Assembly (NCBI RefSeq): GCF_934191625.1
Contig: NZ_CAKPUG010000001.1
Span: forward strand, 248,001 to 312,000
Direction of reading: 5' to 3'
From: an uncultured Lactococcus sp.
GTDB lineage: Bacteria; Bacillota; Bacilli; Lactobacillales; Streptococcaceae
Length of the DNA stretch: 64,000 nucleotides
The notes beneath the pieces were generated by a model, which ran no database searches, was not told the origin of the DNA, and worked only from the letters and a program-made list of their open reading frames with translations. Made by a program: the position numbers and the translations under genes. Below are positions 46,995 through 57,129 of this stretch, in pieces. Numbering within the stretch: position 1 is the stretch's first letter; each line of letters begins with the position of its first letter.

Positions 46995-48335
46995 ATGAAA
47001 TTTACAGAATTTAACTTTAAGAATTATATCAATGAAACGCTTGAGGCAATCAAGTTTGTTTCGCCAACCCCCGTTCAGGAAAAACTGATTCCTGTCGTAT
47101 TATCAGGCCGTGATTTGGTAGGGGAATCAAAAACAGGTTCAGGAAAGACACATACTTTCTTGCTTCCTATTTTCCAACAATTGAATACAGATCTTGATGA
47201 AGTCCAAGCCGTAATCACTGCACCATCTCGTGAACTTGCCACACAGATTTATCATGCAGCTCAGGAATTTGTCAAATTTAACGATGCCATTCGTGTGGTC
47301 AACTACGTGGGTGGAACAGATAAAGCACGTCAAATCAAGAAGCTGGAGTCTTCTCAACCCCATATCGTGATTGGGACACCCGGACGTATTCAAGATTTAC
47401 TGAAATCTGGAGCTTTGATTATCCACACGGCTTCTATTTTCGTTGTGGATGAAGCGGATATGACCTTGGATATGGGTTTCTTGACAGATGTGGATAAAAT
47501 TGCAGCGAGCTTTGGTAAAAAGGTACAGATGTTGGTCTTCTCTGCAACTATTCCACAAAAGTTACAGCCTTTCCTTAAAAAATATTTGAATAATCCTGTT
47601 ATGGAAAAAATTGCGAATAAAACCGTAATTTCAGATACAATTGAAAATTGGTTGATTTCAACCAAAGGTGCATCACACAATCAAATTTTACTGCAACTTT
47701 CAAAGGCTACAAATCCTTACGTGGCAATGATTTTTGCTAATACAAAAGGACGTGTGGATGATATTCATCATTTCTTAGTCAGCAATGGTGTAAAAGCAGC
47801 GAAAATTCATGGCGATATTCCACCACGTGAACGGAAACGTATCATGGCAAGTATCAAGAACTTAGATTATCAATTCGTTGTTGCTACAGATATTGCGGCG
47901 CGTGGAATTGATATTGAAGGTGTGAGTCATGTTATTAATGATGAACTTCCACGTGATCTCTCTTTCTTTGTCCATCGTGTAGGACGTTCAGGACGTAATG
48001 GTTTGTCTGGAACAGCGATTACCCTTTACAGTCCTTCAGATGATTCCGCCATTCGTGAGATTGAAAAAATGGGTGTAACTTTCCAACCAAAAGCTGTGAA
48101 AAATGGTGAAATAGTTGATTCTTACGATCGTGATCGCCGTGAAAAACGTACCGCAAAGACAGGGGAATTGTCTAACAAAATGCGTGGCCAATTGGCAAAG
48201 AGTAAGAAAAAAGTTAAACCAGGCTACAAGCGTGCCTTGAAATGGGCAATTGAAGAAGAGAATACGAAAAAACGTCGAGCAGAACACAATAAAAATGCGC
48301 GTAAGCAACGTGAAGCCCGCAAGCAAAAATTCTAA
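46995..48335 (+). CDS. cshB: DEAD-box RNA helicase (CshB-like)
   Basis: A 446-aa ATP-dependent RNA helicase. Motifs in order: Q motif (FVSPTPVQEKLIP), ESKTGSGKTHTFLLP (I), PSREL (Ia), GTPGR (Ib), VVDEADM (II), SATIP (III), ATDIAARGIDIEGV (V) and HRVGRSGRNG (VI). The basic C-terminal tail (about residues 385-446) is typical of CshB and gives RNA binding. It probably acts in cold adaptation and ribosome assembly. Its stop overlaps ydcF by one base. Confidence 0.92.
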   Translation: MKFTEFNFKNYINETLEAIKFVSPTPVQEKLIPVVLSGRDLVGESKTGSGKTHTFLLPIFQQLNTDLDEVQAVITAPSRELATQIYHAAQEFVKFNDAIRVVNYVGGTDKARQIKKLESSQPHIVIGTPGRIQDLLKSGALIIHTASIFVVDEADMTLDMGFLTDVDKIAASFGKKVQMLVFSATIPQKLQPFLKKYLNNPVMEKIANKTVISDTIENWLISTKGASHNQILLQLSKATNPYVAMIFANTKGRVDDIHHFLVSNGVKAAKIHGDIPPRERKRIMASIKNLDYQFVVATDIAARGIDIEGVSHVINDELPRDLSFFVHRVGRSGRNGLSGTAITLYSPSDDSAIREIEKMGVTFQPKAVKNGEIVDSYDRDRREKRTAKTGELSNKMRGQLAKSKKKVKPGYKRALKWAIEEENTKKRRAEHNKNARKQREARKQKF

Positions 48336-48919
48336 TGAAAAGATTCTTTCGATTTTTAGGGTTAATCTTTGCTTTGGGAATGGCCTATGGCCTTTTCTGT
48401 TTCTTATTGATATTAAGTGATGTCGGAGAGCGAAGTGAGGCAGCACCAGTTTTCAAAACGATATTAGTTTTAGGGAGTAAGATTAGGCCAGATGGGCAGC
48501 CTGCCCCTATCACGAAGAATCGGCTTGATACTGCCGTAATGCTTGCTAAGAAAAATCCGGAAGCACAAGTTATTGTTACAGGTTATCGTAGCCCAGCTTC
48601 GCCTGTATCTGAAGCTGAGGGAATGGCAACATATCTCAAAGCACATGGTTTAAACTCTGACCGAATCATAGAAGAAAAGAAAGCGCGAAATACTGTTGAG
48701 AATTTCGCGTTTTCTCAAAAGTATGTGGAAGGGAAAACACTGGTTGTGACGAGCGACTTTCACCTTTACCGTAGCCTGTATGTGGCTTCTAAAGAAGGGT
48801 ACAAAGATTTACAAGGCTACGCAGCAGTGAGTCAGACCTCAGCTTTACATACTGTAGGTAATTATGCTAGAGAGTGTTTAGCTCTGGGGTATTATTTGAT
48901 CAAATATACACTATTTTAA
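48335..48919 (+). CDS. YdcF/ElyC-family membrane protein (DUF218)
   Basis: A 194-aa protein. One N-terminal hydrophobic helix (residues 5-26) is followed by an extracellular DUF218 domain (TILVLGSKIRPDGQPAPITKNRLD, VIVTGYRSPASPVSEAEGMA, NTVENFAFSQKY, VTSDFHLYRSLYVA). Related ElyC/SanA proteins affect envelope integrity, and biochemistry is unclear. Coupled to cshB through TAATG. Confidence 0.85.
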   Translation: MKRFFRFLGLIFALGMAYGLFCFLLILSDVGERSEAAPVFKTILVLGSKIRPDGQPAPITKNRLDTAVMLAKKNPEAQVIVTGYRSPASPVSEAEGMATYLKAHGLNSDRIIEEKKARNTVENFAFSQKYVEGKTLVVTSDFHLYRSLYVASKEGYKDLQGYAAVSQTSALHTVGNYARECLALGYYLIKYTLF

Positions 48920-48938
48920 GCAATATAAAGGAGTTTTT

Positions 48939-49679
48939 ATGTTTCAACCTGAACAAATAAGCAAGCTTAACGAGCTCGAAACGTTGGTCCTTGATTTTAT
49001 CATCAAATCTCCTGATAAGGTTCAAAAAGCAACTATTCGAAGTTTGGCTAGCCAGCTACATGTTTCTACTACCACAATTGTAAGAATGAGTACGAAATTG
49101 GGCTTTAATGGTTGGGCAGAATTAAAATTCTTTCTTAAAAATCAAAGCAAGCCTAAAACGGCGGAAGAACAGCATTACGATAACATGCTAGAATTTGATA
49201 TGTTTTTACGCCGTATGAATTCTGAGAGCTATCAAAAGCGACTGACAGAAGCAGCTAAGATGATTGCTAAAGCAGATTACACTGTTTTTATGGGCATTGG
49301 GAACTCTGGTTCTTTGGCTGACTATGCGTGTAAATATTTTGTGAATGCAGGATTGCGTGCTTTTGTTATCAATGACCCTTTTCAAGCTATCCAGATTAAT
49401 AGAACCGGTAATGTTATCGCTTTGATTTTATCCGCATCTGGAGAAACGATTCAAATTATTAATAAAGAATTGGAATTTAAACAAGAGGGTGCTCAAATTA
49501 TTTCATTAACAAACAATGAAGATAGTACGGTTGGTCGTCTAGCAGACTTGCAACTTTTCTACAACCTTACACCAGAATGGTCTAAACTTTATCCGTTAGG
49601 AAATTTAACGACCCAACTTCCTGTGGTTGCGGTTCTTGAAGTTTTAGCCCATAAAACACTTCATTTTTTAGAGGATTAA
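48939..49679 (+). CDS. RpiR-family transcriptional regulator of the beta-glucoside locus
   Basis: A 246-aa regulator. The N-terminal helix-turn-helix (IRSLASQLHVSTTTIVRMSTKLGFNGWAELKFFLK, residues about 28-65) is followed by a SIS sugar-phosphate domain (VFMGIGNSGSLADYACKYFVNAGL, IALILSASGETIQIINKELEF). It probably senses a phosphosugar from the PTS enzymes encoded just downstream. AAAGGAG ribosome site, ends at a strong terminator. Confidence 0.88.
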   Translation: MFQPEQISKLNELETLVLDFIIKSPDKVQKATIRSLASQLHVSTTTIVRMSTKLGFNGWAELKFFLKNQSKPKTAEEQHYDNMLEFDMFLRRMNSESYQKRLTEAAKMIAKADYTVFMGIGNSGSLADYACKYFVNAGLRAFVINDPFQAIQINRTGNVIALILSASGETIQIINKELEFKQEGAQIISLTNNEDSTVGRLADLQLFYNLTPEWSKLYPLGNLTTQLPVVAVLEVLAHKTLHFLED

Positions 49680-49713
49680 AGCTAGATTTGTTCCAAAATG
49701 TGAAACATGTTTT

Positions 49714-49746
49714 AAAAAACTTGCAATTTTTGCAAGTTTTTTTGTA
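49714..49746 (+). terminator. Terminator after the RpiR regulator
   Basis: AAAAACTTGCA/TGCAAGTTTTT with a short T-rich loop and eight T. Confidence 0.92.
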
Positions 49747-49832
49747 TTTATGGTAAAAGTTTAAGTCACAAAACCTTAATCTAAGCCATTTTATTCTTGT
49801 TTCCCTACAGGATTAGAGTTTCCTAATTTTGT

Positions 49833-49861
49833 TTGAAAGCCTTTTCAGAAAACGCTATAAT
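49833..49861 (+). promoter_or_regulatory. PTS operon promoter overlapped by a cre site
   Basis: TTGAAA (49833-49838), 17-base spacer, TATAAT (49856-49861). TGAAAGCCTTTTCA (49834-49847) matches the CcpA cre consensus and covers the -35 box, so glucose repression is expected. Confidence 0.8.
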
Positions 49862-49895
49862 ATTCTTGAGCTCAAAAGAATAAGGAGAAAAAAAC

Positions 49896-50029
49896 TTTTT
49901 GCTAAGTCAGTATGAGATATCACAAAAAAAGCAAATGCAGTAGGTGTACCTTGTGATGTGATTAAAATACAAGACGATGCCAGAAGAAATGGAAAAATAG
50001 TTTCGGCTACAGATACCTTTAGGTGTTAA
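49896..50029 (+). pseudogene. Decayed PTS cellobiose-type EIIB fragment
   Basis: Translation in two frames gives FLLSQYEISQKK and then KKANAVGVPCDVIKIQD..RRNGKIVSA. This aligns by eye with the C-terminal half of lactose/cellobiose EIIB proteins, including the intact EIIB at 54632 (QKKAQAVDVPMDVIKMQDYG). The N-terminal half with the phospho-cysteine is gone, while the ribosome site AAGGAG (49882-49887) and promoter survive. A frameshift sits at the A7 run (49924-49930). It now forms part of the EIIC 5' UTR. Confidence 0.75.
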
Positions 50030-50061
50030 GAATAAAAAAATAAAAATTTTGGAGTACGAAT

Positions 50062-51402
50062 ATGAACAAATTTATCAACGAGAAATTGATGCCTCCGATG
50101 ATGAAATTTTTGAACACAAAACCCGTTACAGCAATTAAAAACGGTATGTTGTATCCAATCCCTTTCATCATTATTGGAGCAATCTTCCTCATTTTAGCAA
50201 ATTTCCCTCAACAAAATGTTGCGGATTGGATAACAGAAATTGGCTGGGCCCCTATTTTTAATCAAGCCTATGCTGCTTCATTTGGTATTATGGCCCTCTT
50301 TGCAGCTTTCGGCATCGCTTATTCTTGGGTGAAGAGCGAAGGCTATGAAGGCGCTTCTGCTGGTTTGACATCTATCATTGTTATGGTTATGCTTCAACCA
50401 AGCACAATTTCGACGGTGACTAAAATTGCTGATGGTTCTGCTGTCGTGGGAGAATATCAAGTAAATGGTGTTATTGATGCAGCTTGGCTTGGTGGTAAAG
50501 GAATGATTCTTGCTATGCTTGCTGGTTTATTGGTCGGTTGGTCTTACTCATGGTTCATGAAAAAAGATATCCGGATCAAGCTACCTGACCAAGTCCCAGC
50601 AAATGTATCTGATTCCTTTGGTGCTCTAGTGCCAGCTTTCGTTATTACCTTTGTAGCAATGCTTATCTATGCTCTATCTGTATTGACAACGGATCAGACA
50701 CCGATAGAATGGATTTATACTTTAATTCAAACACCTTTACAGCATGCTACAGATGGACCACTTGGTGTCTTCTTAATTGCATTCTTACCTGTATTTATCT
50801 GGTGGTTTGGGGTACATGGTGCTACAGTTATTGGGGGTATCATGACACCATTGCTTTTGGCTAACAATGCCGATAACCTCAAATTGTTCCAAGAGGGTAA
50901 CTTATCACTTGATCATGGGGCACACATTGTTACCCAAGCCTTTATGGATCAGTTTATTACGGTTACAGGTTCAGGAATGACTTTCGGTTTCGTTATCTTT
51001 ATGATTTATCGTGCGCGTTCTGTTCAAATGAAAACGATTGGTAAATTAACATTGGCACCAGCCTTCTTCAATATCAACGAGCCTGTACTCTTTGGTATGC
51101 CGATTGTCTTAAACCCAATCTTGGCTTTCCCATTCTTGATTGCCCCCCTCGTTTCAGGATTTGGAACTTATGCGGCTATCGCACTGGGAATTATCCCACC
51201 GTTTAATGGTATCTTCGTCCCATGGACCACACCGCCTATCCTTTCAGGATTGATTGTTGGTGGTTGGCAAGGTGCAGCTTGGCAAGCCTTGATGATTTTT
51301 GTGACAGGTGCTATATACTGGCCATTTGCTAAAAAATATGATGCGGTTCTTGTACAACAAGAAAAAGAGGCATATGAAGCAGAACAAGCAGAACAAGATT
51401 AA
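50062..51402 (+). CDS. PTS cellobiose/beta-glucoside-type EIIC permease
   Basis: A 446-aa membrane component with about 10 helices that carries and releases the phosphorylated sugar. Landmarks are NGMLYPIPFIIIGAIFLILANFP, FIWWFGVHGATVIGGIMTPLL, LAPAFFNINEPVLFGMPIVLNP and FVPWTTPPILSGLI (substrate loop). It works with EIIB (54632) and EIIA (54985). The exact beta-glucoside is unknown. Followed by hairpins before the first GH1 gene. Confidence 0.9.
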   Translation: MNKFINEKLMPPMMKFLNTKPVTAIKNGMLYPIPFIIIGAIFLILANFPQQNVADWITEIGWAPIFNQAYAASFGIMALFAAFGIAYSWVKSEGYEGASAGLTSIIVMVMLQPSTISTVTKIADGSAVVGEYQVNGVIDAAWLGGKGMILAMLAGLLVGWSYSWFMKKDIRIKLPDQVPANVSDSFGALVPAFVITFVAMLIYALSVLTTDQTPIEWIYTLIQTPLQHATDGPLGVFLIAFLPVFIWWFGVHGATVIGGIMTPLLLANNADNLKLFQEGNLSLDHGAHIVTQAFMDQFITVTGSGMTFGFVIFMIYRARSVQMKTIGKLTLAPAFFNINEPVLFGMPIVLNPILAFPFLIAPLVSGFGTYAAIALGIIPPFNGIFVPWTTPPILSGLIVGGWQGAAWQALMIFVTGAIYWPFAKKYDAVLVQQEKEAYEAEQAEQD

Positions 51403-51404
51403 CA

Positions 51405-51554
51405 GTGAGAGGAGATTAAGCTAGGGCTTAATCTCTCTTGTATAAATGAAAGCTCATGAGAATGACTTGAGCTTACATTTATAGAGGGGAACTGAGCGTT
51501 TATAAAAGGGGAGGTTTTTAATAAATACAAGATACGCAAGTTCAACTCTTGTAA
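51405..51554 (+). promoter_or_regulatory. Three hairpins between EIIC and the first GH1 gene
   Basis: GAGATTAAGC/GCTTAATCTC (51412-51421 with 51426-51435), AAGCTCA/TGAGCTT (51450-51456 with 51468-51474) and TACAAGA/TCTTGTA (51526-51532 with 51547-51553). None has a proper T-run, so they may stabilise or process the mRNA, or partly terminate it, rather than end the operon. Confidence 0.5.
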
Positions 51555-51601
51555 AAGATTTAAAGTTAAATTGATAGAATTAGTAGAAAGAGAGAAGGTA
51601 A

Positions 51602-53103
<1,502 letters not shown>

Positions 53104-53104
<1 letters not shown>

Positions 53105-54540
53105 TGGAACATACAAAACTAAAAGATTTTCCAAGTGACTTTTTATGGGGCTCTGCTTCGGCAGCTTACCAGGTTGAAGGTGCACATGATGAAGATGGAA
53201 AAGGATTATCGGTTTGGGACAAATTTGTCAGAATACCAGGAAAAACTTTTAAGGAAACTACAGGGGATATAGCCGTTGATCACTACCATCGCTACAAAGA
53301 AGATGTAGCTCTCATGGCTGAAATGGGTTTGAAATCATACCGTTTTTCCATTGCTTGGACACGCATTTTTCCTGAAGGACGTGGTGAAATTAATCAACAA
53401 GGCTTACAATTCTATATGGATTTGGTTGATGAATTGATTGCTAATCATATCGAACCGGTAGTTACTCTCTATCATTGGGATTTGCCGCAAGCTCTTGAAG
53501 AAGAATATCAAGGTTGGGAAAGTCGCCAGATTATTGAGGATTTTGTATATTATGCTCAAACACTATTTACAGCTTTTAAAGGTAAGGTGAAATATTGGGT
53601 ATCCTTGAATGAACAAAATATCTTTACACAACATGGTTGGATTCTGGCCACGCACCCACCTGGTAAGGTAGATATGAAGCTGTTTTATCAAGTCAATCAC
53701 CATGCAAATTTGGCTAATGCAGCTGTAATCAATGCTTTTCATGAAATGGAGATACCCGGTCAAATCGGTCCTTCCTTTGCTTATACACCAAACTATGCGA
53801 TTGATTCTGATCCACTAAATGTCTTGGCAGCTGAAAATGCAGAGGAAATGTTTGCACATTTTTGGATGGATGTGTATTGCTACGGTGAATATCCTATTGT
53901 AGCTTTGAACTATCTTAAAGAGAATGGGCTAATGTTTGAAACAGAGGAGGGTGATTTTGAGCTCCTAAATTCAGCTAAGCCAGATTTTTTAGGAATTAAT
54001 TATTATCAAACTGCTACCAATGCTTGGAATCCACGAGAAGGTGGGGTAACGCTCGGCAAAATGAACACTACCGGTGTTAAGGGTTCTGGTGGAGACCAAG
54101 GCATTCCAGGCTTATACAAGCGTGTAACTAATCCTGCCGTTGAACGGACAAATTGGGATTGGGAAATTGATCCAATGGGGCTGCGTATCGCTTTACGTCG
54201 AATTACTAGTCGTTATCGTATACCGGTGATGATTACAGAAAATGGTCTAGGAGAATACGATAAGCTTGAAGAAGGAAAAATTCATGATGATTACCGTATC
54301 AAATATCTGGAAAGCCATGTTAAAGCAATAAAAGAAGCCCTAACCGATGGAGCTCAAGTGATTGGCTACCATACATGGTCTTACACTGATTTACTTAGCT
54401 GGTTGAACGGTTATCAGAAACGCTATGGCTTTGTGTATGTTGACCAGGACGAAAGTATGGATGGGAGTCTTAAACGAATCCCTAAGGATTCTTACTATTG
54501 GTATCAATCACTTATTAAAAATAATGGAGAAAGTATCTAA
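53104..54540 (+). CDS. 6-phospho-beta-glucosidase, GH1 (second copy)
   Basis: A 478-aa GH1 enzyme: FLWGSASAAYQVEGAHDEDGKG, HWDLPQALEEEYQGW, acid/base SLNEQNIF, nucleophile MITENGLGEYD, and LLSWLNGYQKRYGFVYVD at the C terminus. The acid/base motif is SLNEQN rather than the common TFNE, and it is much diverged from the gene before it. ATG 53104 with GGAGAGAAA is chosen over the longer open frame. Co-translated with the first copy. Confidence 0.9.
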
Positions 54541-54631
54541 AGTCTTTGAGTACCTCTATGAAAACACTTGCAAAATATCGATGAAAGCGGTATACTTAAG
54601 ACTATAAAAAGAAAAAAAAGGAAAAAATATT

Positions 54632-54952
54632 ATGGCTGATAAAATAATCGCTTTAGCTTGCGCAGCAGGCATGTCAACATCACTTTTGGTTTCTAAAATG
54701 CAAAAAGCAGCAGCAGACAAAGGATTGGACTACGAAATTTTCGCAAAATCAACAGCAGATATCGATAATATGCTTGCTGCTACACCTAAACCTGATGTTC
54801 TACTCTTAGGTCCTCAAGTAGGATTCATGAAGGCAGAAGTACAAAAGAAAGCACAAGCTGTTGATGTACCTATGGATGTCATTAAAATGCAAGACTATGG
54901 TATGATGCGTGGCGATAAAGTCCTTGAAGCAGCAGAAGCTTTGATGAAGTAA
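54632..54952 (+). CDS. PTS lactose/cellobiose-family EIIB
   Basis: A 106-aa phosphocarrier. The phosphorylated Cys10 is in ALACAAGMSTSLLVSKM, and LLGPQVGFM plus DVIKMQDYGMMRGDKVLEAA are typical. It passes phosphate from EIIA to the sugar on EIIC. It sits at the far end of the operon, after both glycosidases, an unusual spacing from EIIC. It is the intact counterpart of the fragment at 49.9 kb. Confidence 0.93.
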   Translation: MADKIIALACAAGMSTSLLVSKMQKAAADKGLDYEIFAKSTADIDNMLAATPKPDVLLLGPQVGFMKAEVQKKAQAVDVPMDVIKMQDYGMMRGDKVLEAAEALMK

Positions 54953-54984
54953 AAATTAAAGATGACAAAATAAAAGGGGATGTA

Positions 54985-55317
54985 ATGAACGAAGAAAGAA
55001 TGGAAATTGTGATGGGAATCATCATGCATGGTGGAAATGCAAAAGGTTTAGCCTTCCAAGCAATCCAACAAGCTAAAGAAGGAGATTTTGAAGCAGCAGA
55101 AAAATCACTTCAGGAGTCGAATCAAGAGTTACTCCAAGCTCATGATGTTCAAACAGATATGTTAACAAAAGAAGCACAAGGTATTCATACAGAAATCGAT
55201 CTCTATATGGTACACGCGCAAGACCATCTGATGAACGCAATTACCTTCAAAGATTTGGCTACAGAAATTATTAGCCAGGAGAAACGTATTCAAGCTTTAG
55301 AAAAATCGGCAAATTAA
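54985..55317 (+). CDS. PTS lactose/cellobiose-family EIIA
   Basis: A 110-aa helical trimeric phosphocarrier. The active His is His77 in DLYMVHAQDHLMNAITF, and the N-terminal MGIIMHGGNAKGLAFQAI is conserved. It takes phosphate from HPr. AAAAGGGGAT ribosome site, 32 bases after EIIB, and the operon ends at a strong terminator. Confidence 0.93.
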   Translation: MNEERMEIVMGIIMHGGNAKGLAFQAIQQAKEGDFEAAEKSLQESNQELLQAHDVQTDMLTKEAQGIHTEIDLYMVHAQDHLMNAITFKDLATEIISQEKRIQALEKSAN

Positions 55318-55342
55318 TACCAATAAAACTTTGAGAAAAAAT

Positions 55343-55378
55343 AAAAGTTCTAAGAATTTCTTCTTAGAACTTTTCATT
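55343..55378 (+). terminator. Terminator of the PTS operon
   Basis: Perfect 14-bp stem AAAAGTTCTAAGAA/TTCTTAGAACTTTT with a 4-base loop. Confidence 0.93.
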
Positions 55379-55458
55379 TCGCCTTTAGGGATAAAATCTG
55401 ATAAGCTGTAAAAGTTCTTGCTTTTATCCCCAAATTTCGATATAATGGTTAATGTTGT

Positions 55459-55529
<71 letters not shown>

Positions 55530-55551
55530 TTCGCAATAGATTGTATAATAT

Positions 55552-55584
55552 AAAAAAACTGCTGAATTCAGCAGTTTTTTTTGT
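55552..55584 (+). terminator. Terminator after tRNA-Cys
   Basis: AAAAACTGCTGAA/TTCAGCAGTTTTT palindrome followed by further T. Confidence 0.9.
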
Positions 55585-55740
55585 TTTTACCTGAAACAAT
55601 TTAAAATTAGGGCTTACAATTATAAATGTGATCGGCAATAAAGCAAAACTTGGTCGCCATCTTCAATTAGAAAATTTCGTTTTATTTTATAGAGGTCGGT
55701 TTTTCCAACCTGGAACAAATGAAAATTCGGTCATATAATT

Positions 55741-55800
55741 AAATCAGGTTTCAAATGGCAAGTCTGTAAAAGACTGTTGGTTCGATTCCAACATGAAGTC
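55741..55800 (+). pseudogene. tRNA-like fragment
   Basis: A perfect T arm (GTTGG-TTCGATT-CCAAC, 55776-55792) follows directly after a hairpin AGTCT-GTAAA-AGACT that resembles an anticodon arm. The variable loop is missing, and no matching 5' acceptor arm (complement of ATGAAGT) is found upstream. This looks like a broken tRNA or the 3' end of one left by recombination. It lies next to a phage-type endolysin. Confidence 0.4.
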
Positions 55801-55940
55801 ATTCCTAAAAAATGCAGCTGTTTATTATTTTAGGCAAGGTAAAATATGTATTGACGAATATCTATGGCTTACCAAAATTATTATGATGTCCTCTTTAATA
55901 TAAAAAATATTGAACGTACATCGATCAGAAGGAGGGTCAA

Positions 55941-57089
55941 ATGGAAAACATTGTGGACTATTCCAACCGAGTAAAAGGAAAAAAGGTTGGAGCAGGTCAA
56001 TGTGGTGACTTGATGAAAGACTGGTTCATCACAGAAACGGGCAGACAACAACTTGCGAATGATCTGGATGAATGGGGTTATTTTCCGGGAACGGATGCAT
56101 ATACATCGTGGAATGTAGCAACACAAACAAATTGGGCTGCTATTGGATTTGAGGTGATTAATACACCATCATTTAGCCAATTGCGTGCAGGAGATATTTT
56201 CTTTATTAGCATAAGTAAAGTTCCCGGGAGTGGGCACACAGGTATTGTTGTATCCACTGCAGGAAATAATGTAACAACACTTGAACAGAATATTTTAAAC
56301 GCACAGTATGCTCAACTCCTGCCTGGAGAAAATTCATGGAGTTGGTATGGCTTCGATAAGATTGTTCGTCCGAAAGGTGGTGCACCTTCACCTGGAGATG
56401 GTGGTAAAGCAACATCTACGGGCATAAATGGTTTAAACCTTATTAAACAATTTGAAGGATGCCGTCTTACAGCATATGATATTGGTGATGGAAAAATTAC
56501 TATTGGCTGGGGACACGCTGAAAATAAAGGCTCAACTAATTTAGTTGCTGGAGTGACCACATGGACCCAAGCTCAAGCAGATAAACAACTTGTTACAGAT
56601 TTAAAAGTATATGAGAATGCAATTAATAGTTACTTTACTCGTACTTTTAATCAAAATCAATTTGATGCAATGGCAAGTTTTACTTATAATCTTGGAGCGG
56701 GGATTTTCGCACAAGATGGGTGGGAAAAAAATGCTTCAAATAGTTATATTACTGCATCATTCCCAAACTACATTAATAAAGGCTCTGCATTTGAAGAAGG
56801 CTTGAGAAAACGGCGACAAGCAGAAGTAAACTTATTTAACACACCAGTATCTGGTGGTGGATCAGAAACAGATGAAGGAGAAATTGAAATGATTTTATAT
56901 AAAGTAAACGACAAAAATTCTAAAATGAACGGGTCAATCTGGATGTTCAATGGTGAACAACTCACACGCTTGGATGGTGTATCAGCAGCGAAGTTTGCAA
57001 AAAACTTTAAGACGACAGATGTCAATCAAGCCGAAATGAGTTCATTTAAAAATATTGGATTCCGTACTGTAGGTGAATTTAAATATTAA
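55941..57089 (+). CDS. Phage-type endolysin: CHAP domain + GH24 lysozyme
   Basis: A 382-aa modular peptidoglycan hydrolase. Residues 1-145 look like a CHAP amidase/peptidase (Cys21 in AGQCGDLM, His99 in SGHTGIVVS). A Gly/Pro linker precedes a GH24 lysozyme from about 160 to 295 (KQFEGCRLTAYDIGDGK then TIGWGH, Glu172). The last ~60 residues (MILYKVNDKNSKMNGSIWMF) may bind the wall. No signal peptide, so release would need a holin or an unusual route; no holin or other phage gene is near. Likely a domesticated or leftover phage lysin. GAAGGAGGG ribosome site. Confidence 0.82.
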   Translation: MENIVDYSNRVKGKKVGAGQCGDLMKDWFITETGRQQLANDLDEWGYFPGTDAYTSWNVATQTNWAAIGFEVINTPSFSQLRAGDIFFISISKVPGSGHTGIVVSTAGNNVTTLEQNILNAQYAQLLPGENSWSWYGFDKIVRPKGGAPSPGDGGKATSTGINGLNLIKQFEGCRLTAYDIGDGKITIGWGHAENKGSTNLVAGVTTWTQAQADKQLVTDLKVYENAINSYFTRTFNQNQFDAMASFTYNLGAGIFAQDGWEKNASNSYITASFPNYINKGSAFEEGLRKRRQAEVNLFNTPVSGGGSETDEGEIEMILYKVNDKNSKMNGSIWMFNGEQLTRLDGVSAAKFAKNFKTTDVNQAEMSSFKNIGFRTVGEFKY

Positions 57090-57094
57090 AAATT

Positions 57095-57123
57095 ATTCCA
57101 ACCTTATGGGTTGGTTTTTTATC
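57095..57123 (+). terminator. Terminator after the endolysin
   Basis: CCAACC/GGTTGG stem with a short loop and TTTTTT. Confidence 0.85.
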
Positions 57124-57129
57124 TCAAAA

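Noticed and set aside
51526..51553. BglG/LicT-type antiterminator (RAT) site before the GH1 genes
   Set aside because: The hairpin does not match the RAT consensus and no overlapping terminator is present; the locus regulator is RpiR-type.
55741..55800. A functional second tRNA after tRNA-Cys
   Set aside because: The T arm is perfect, but the variable loop is missing, the acceptor arm has no 5' partner and the D arm cannot be built.
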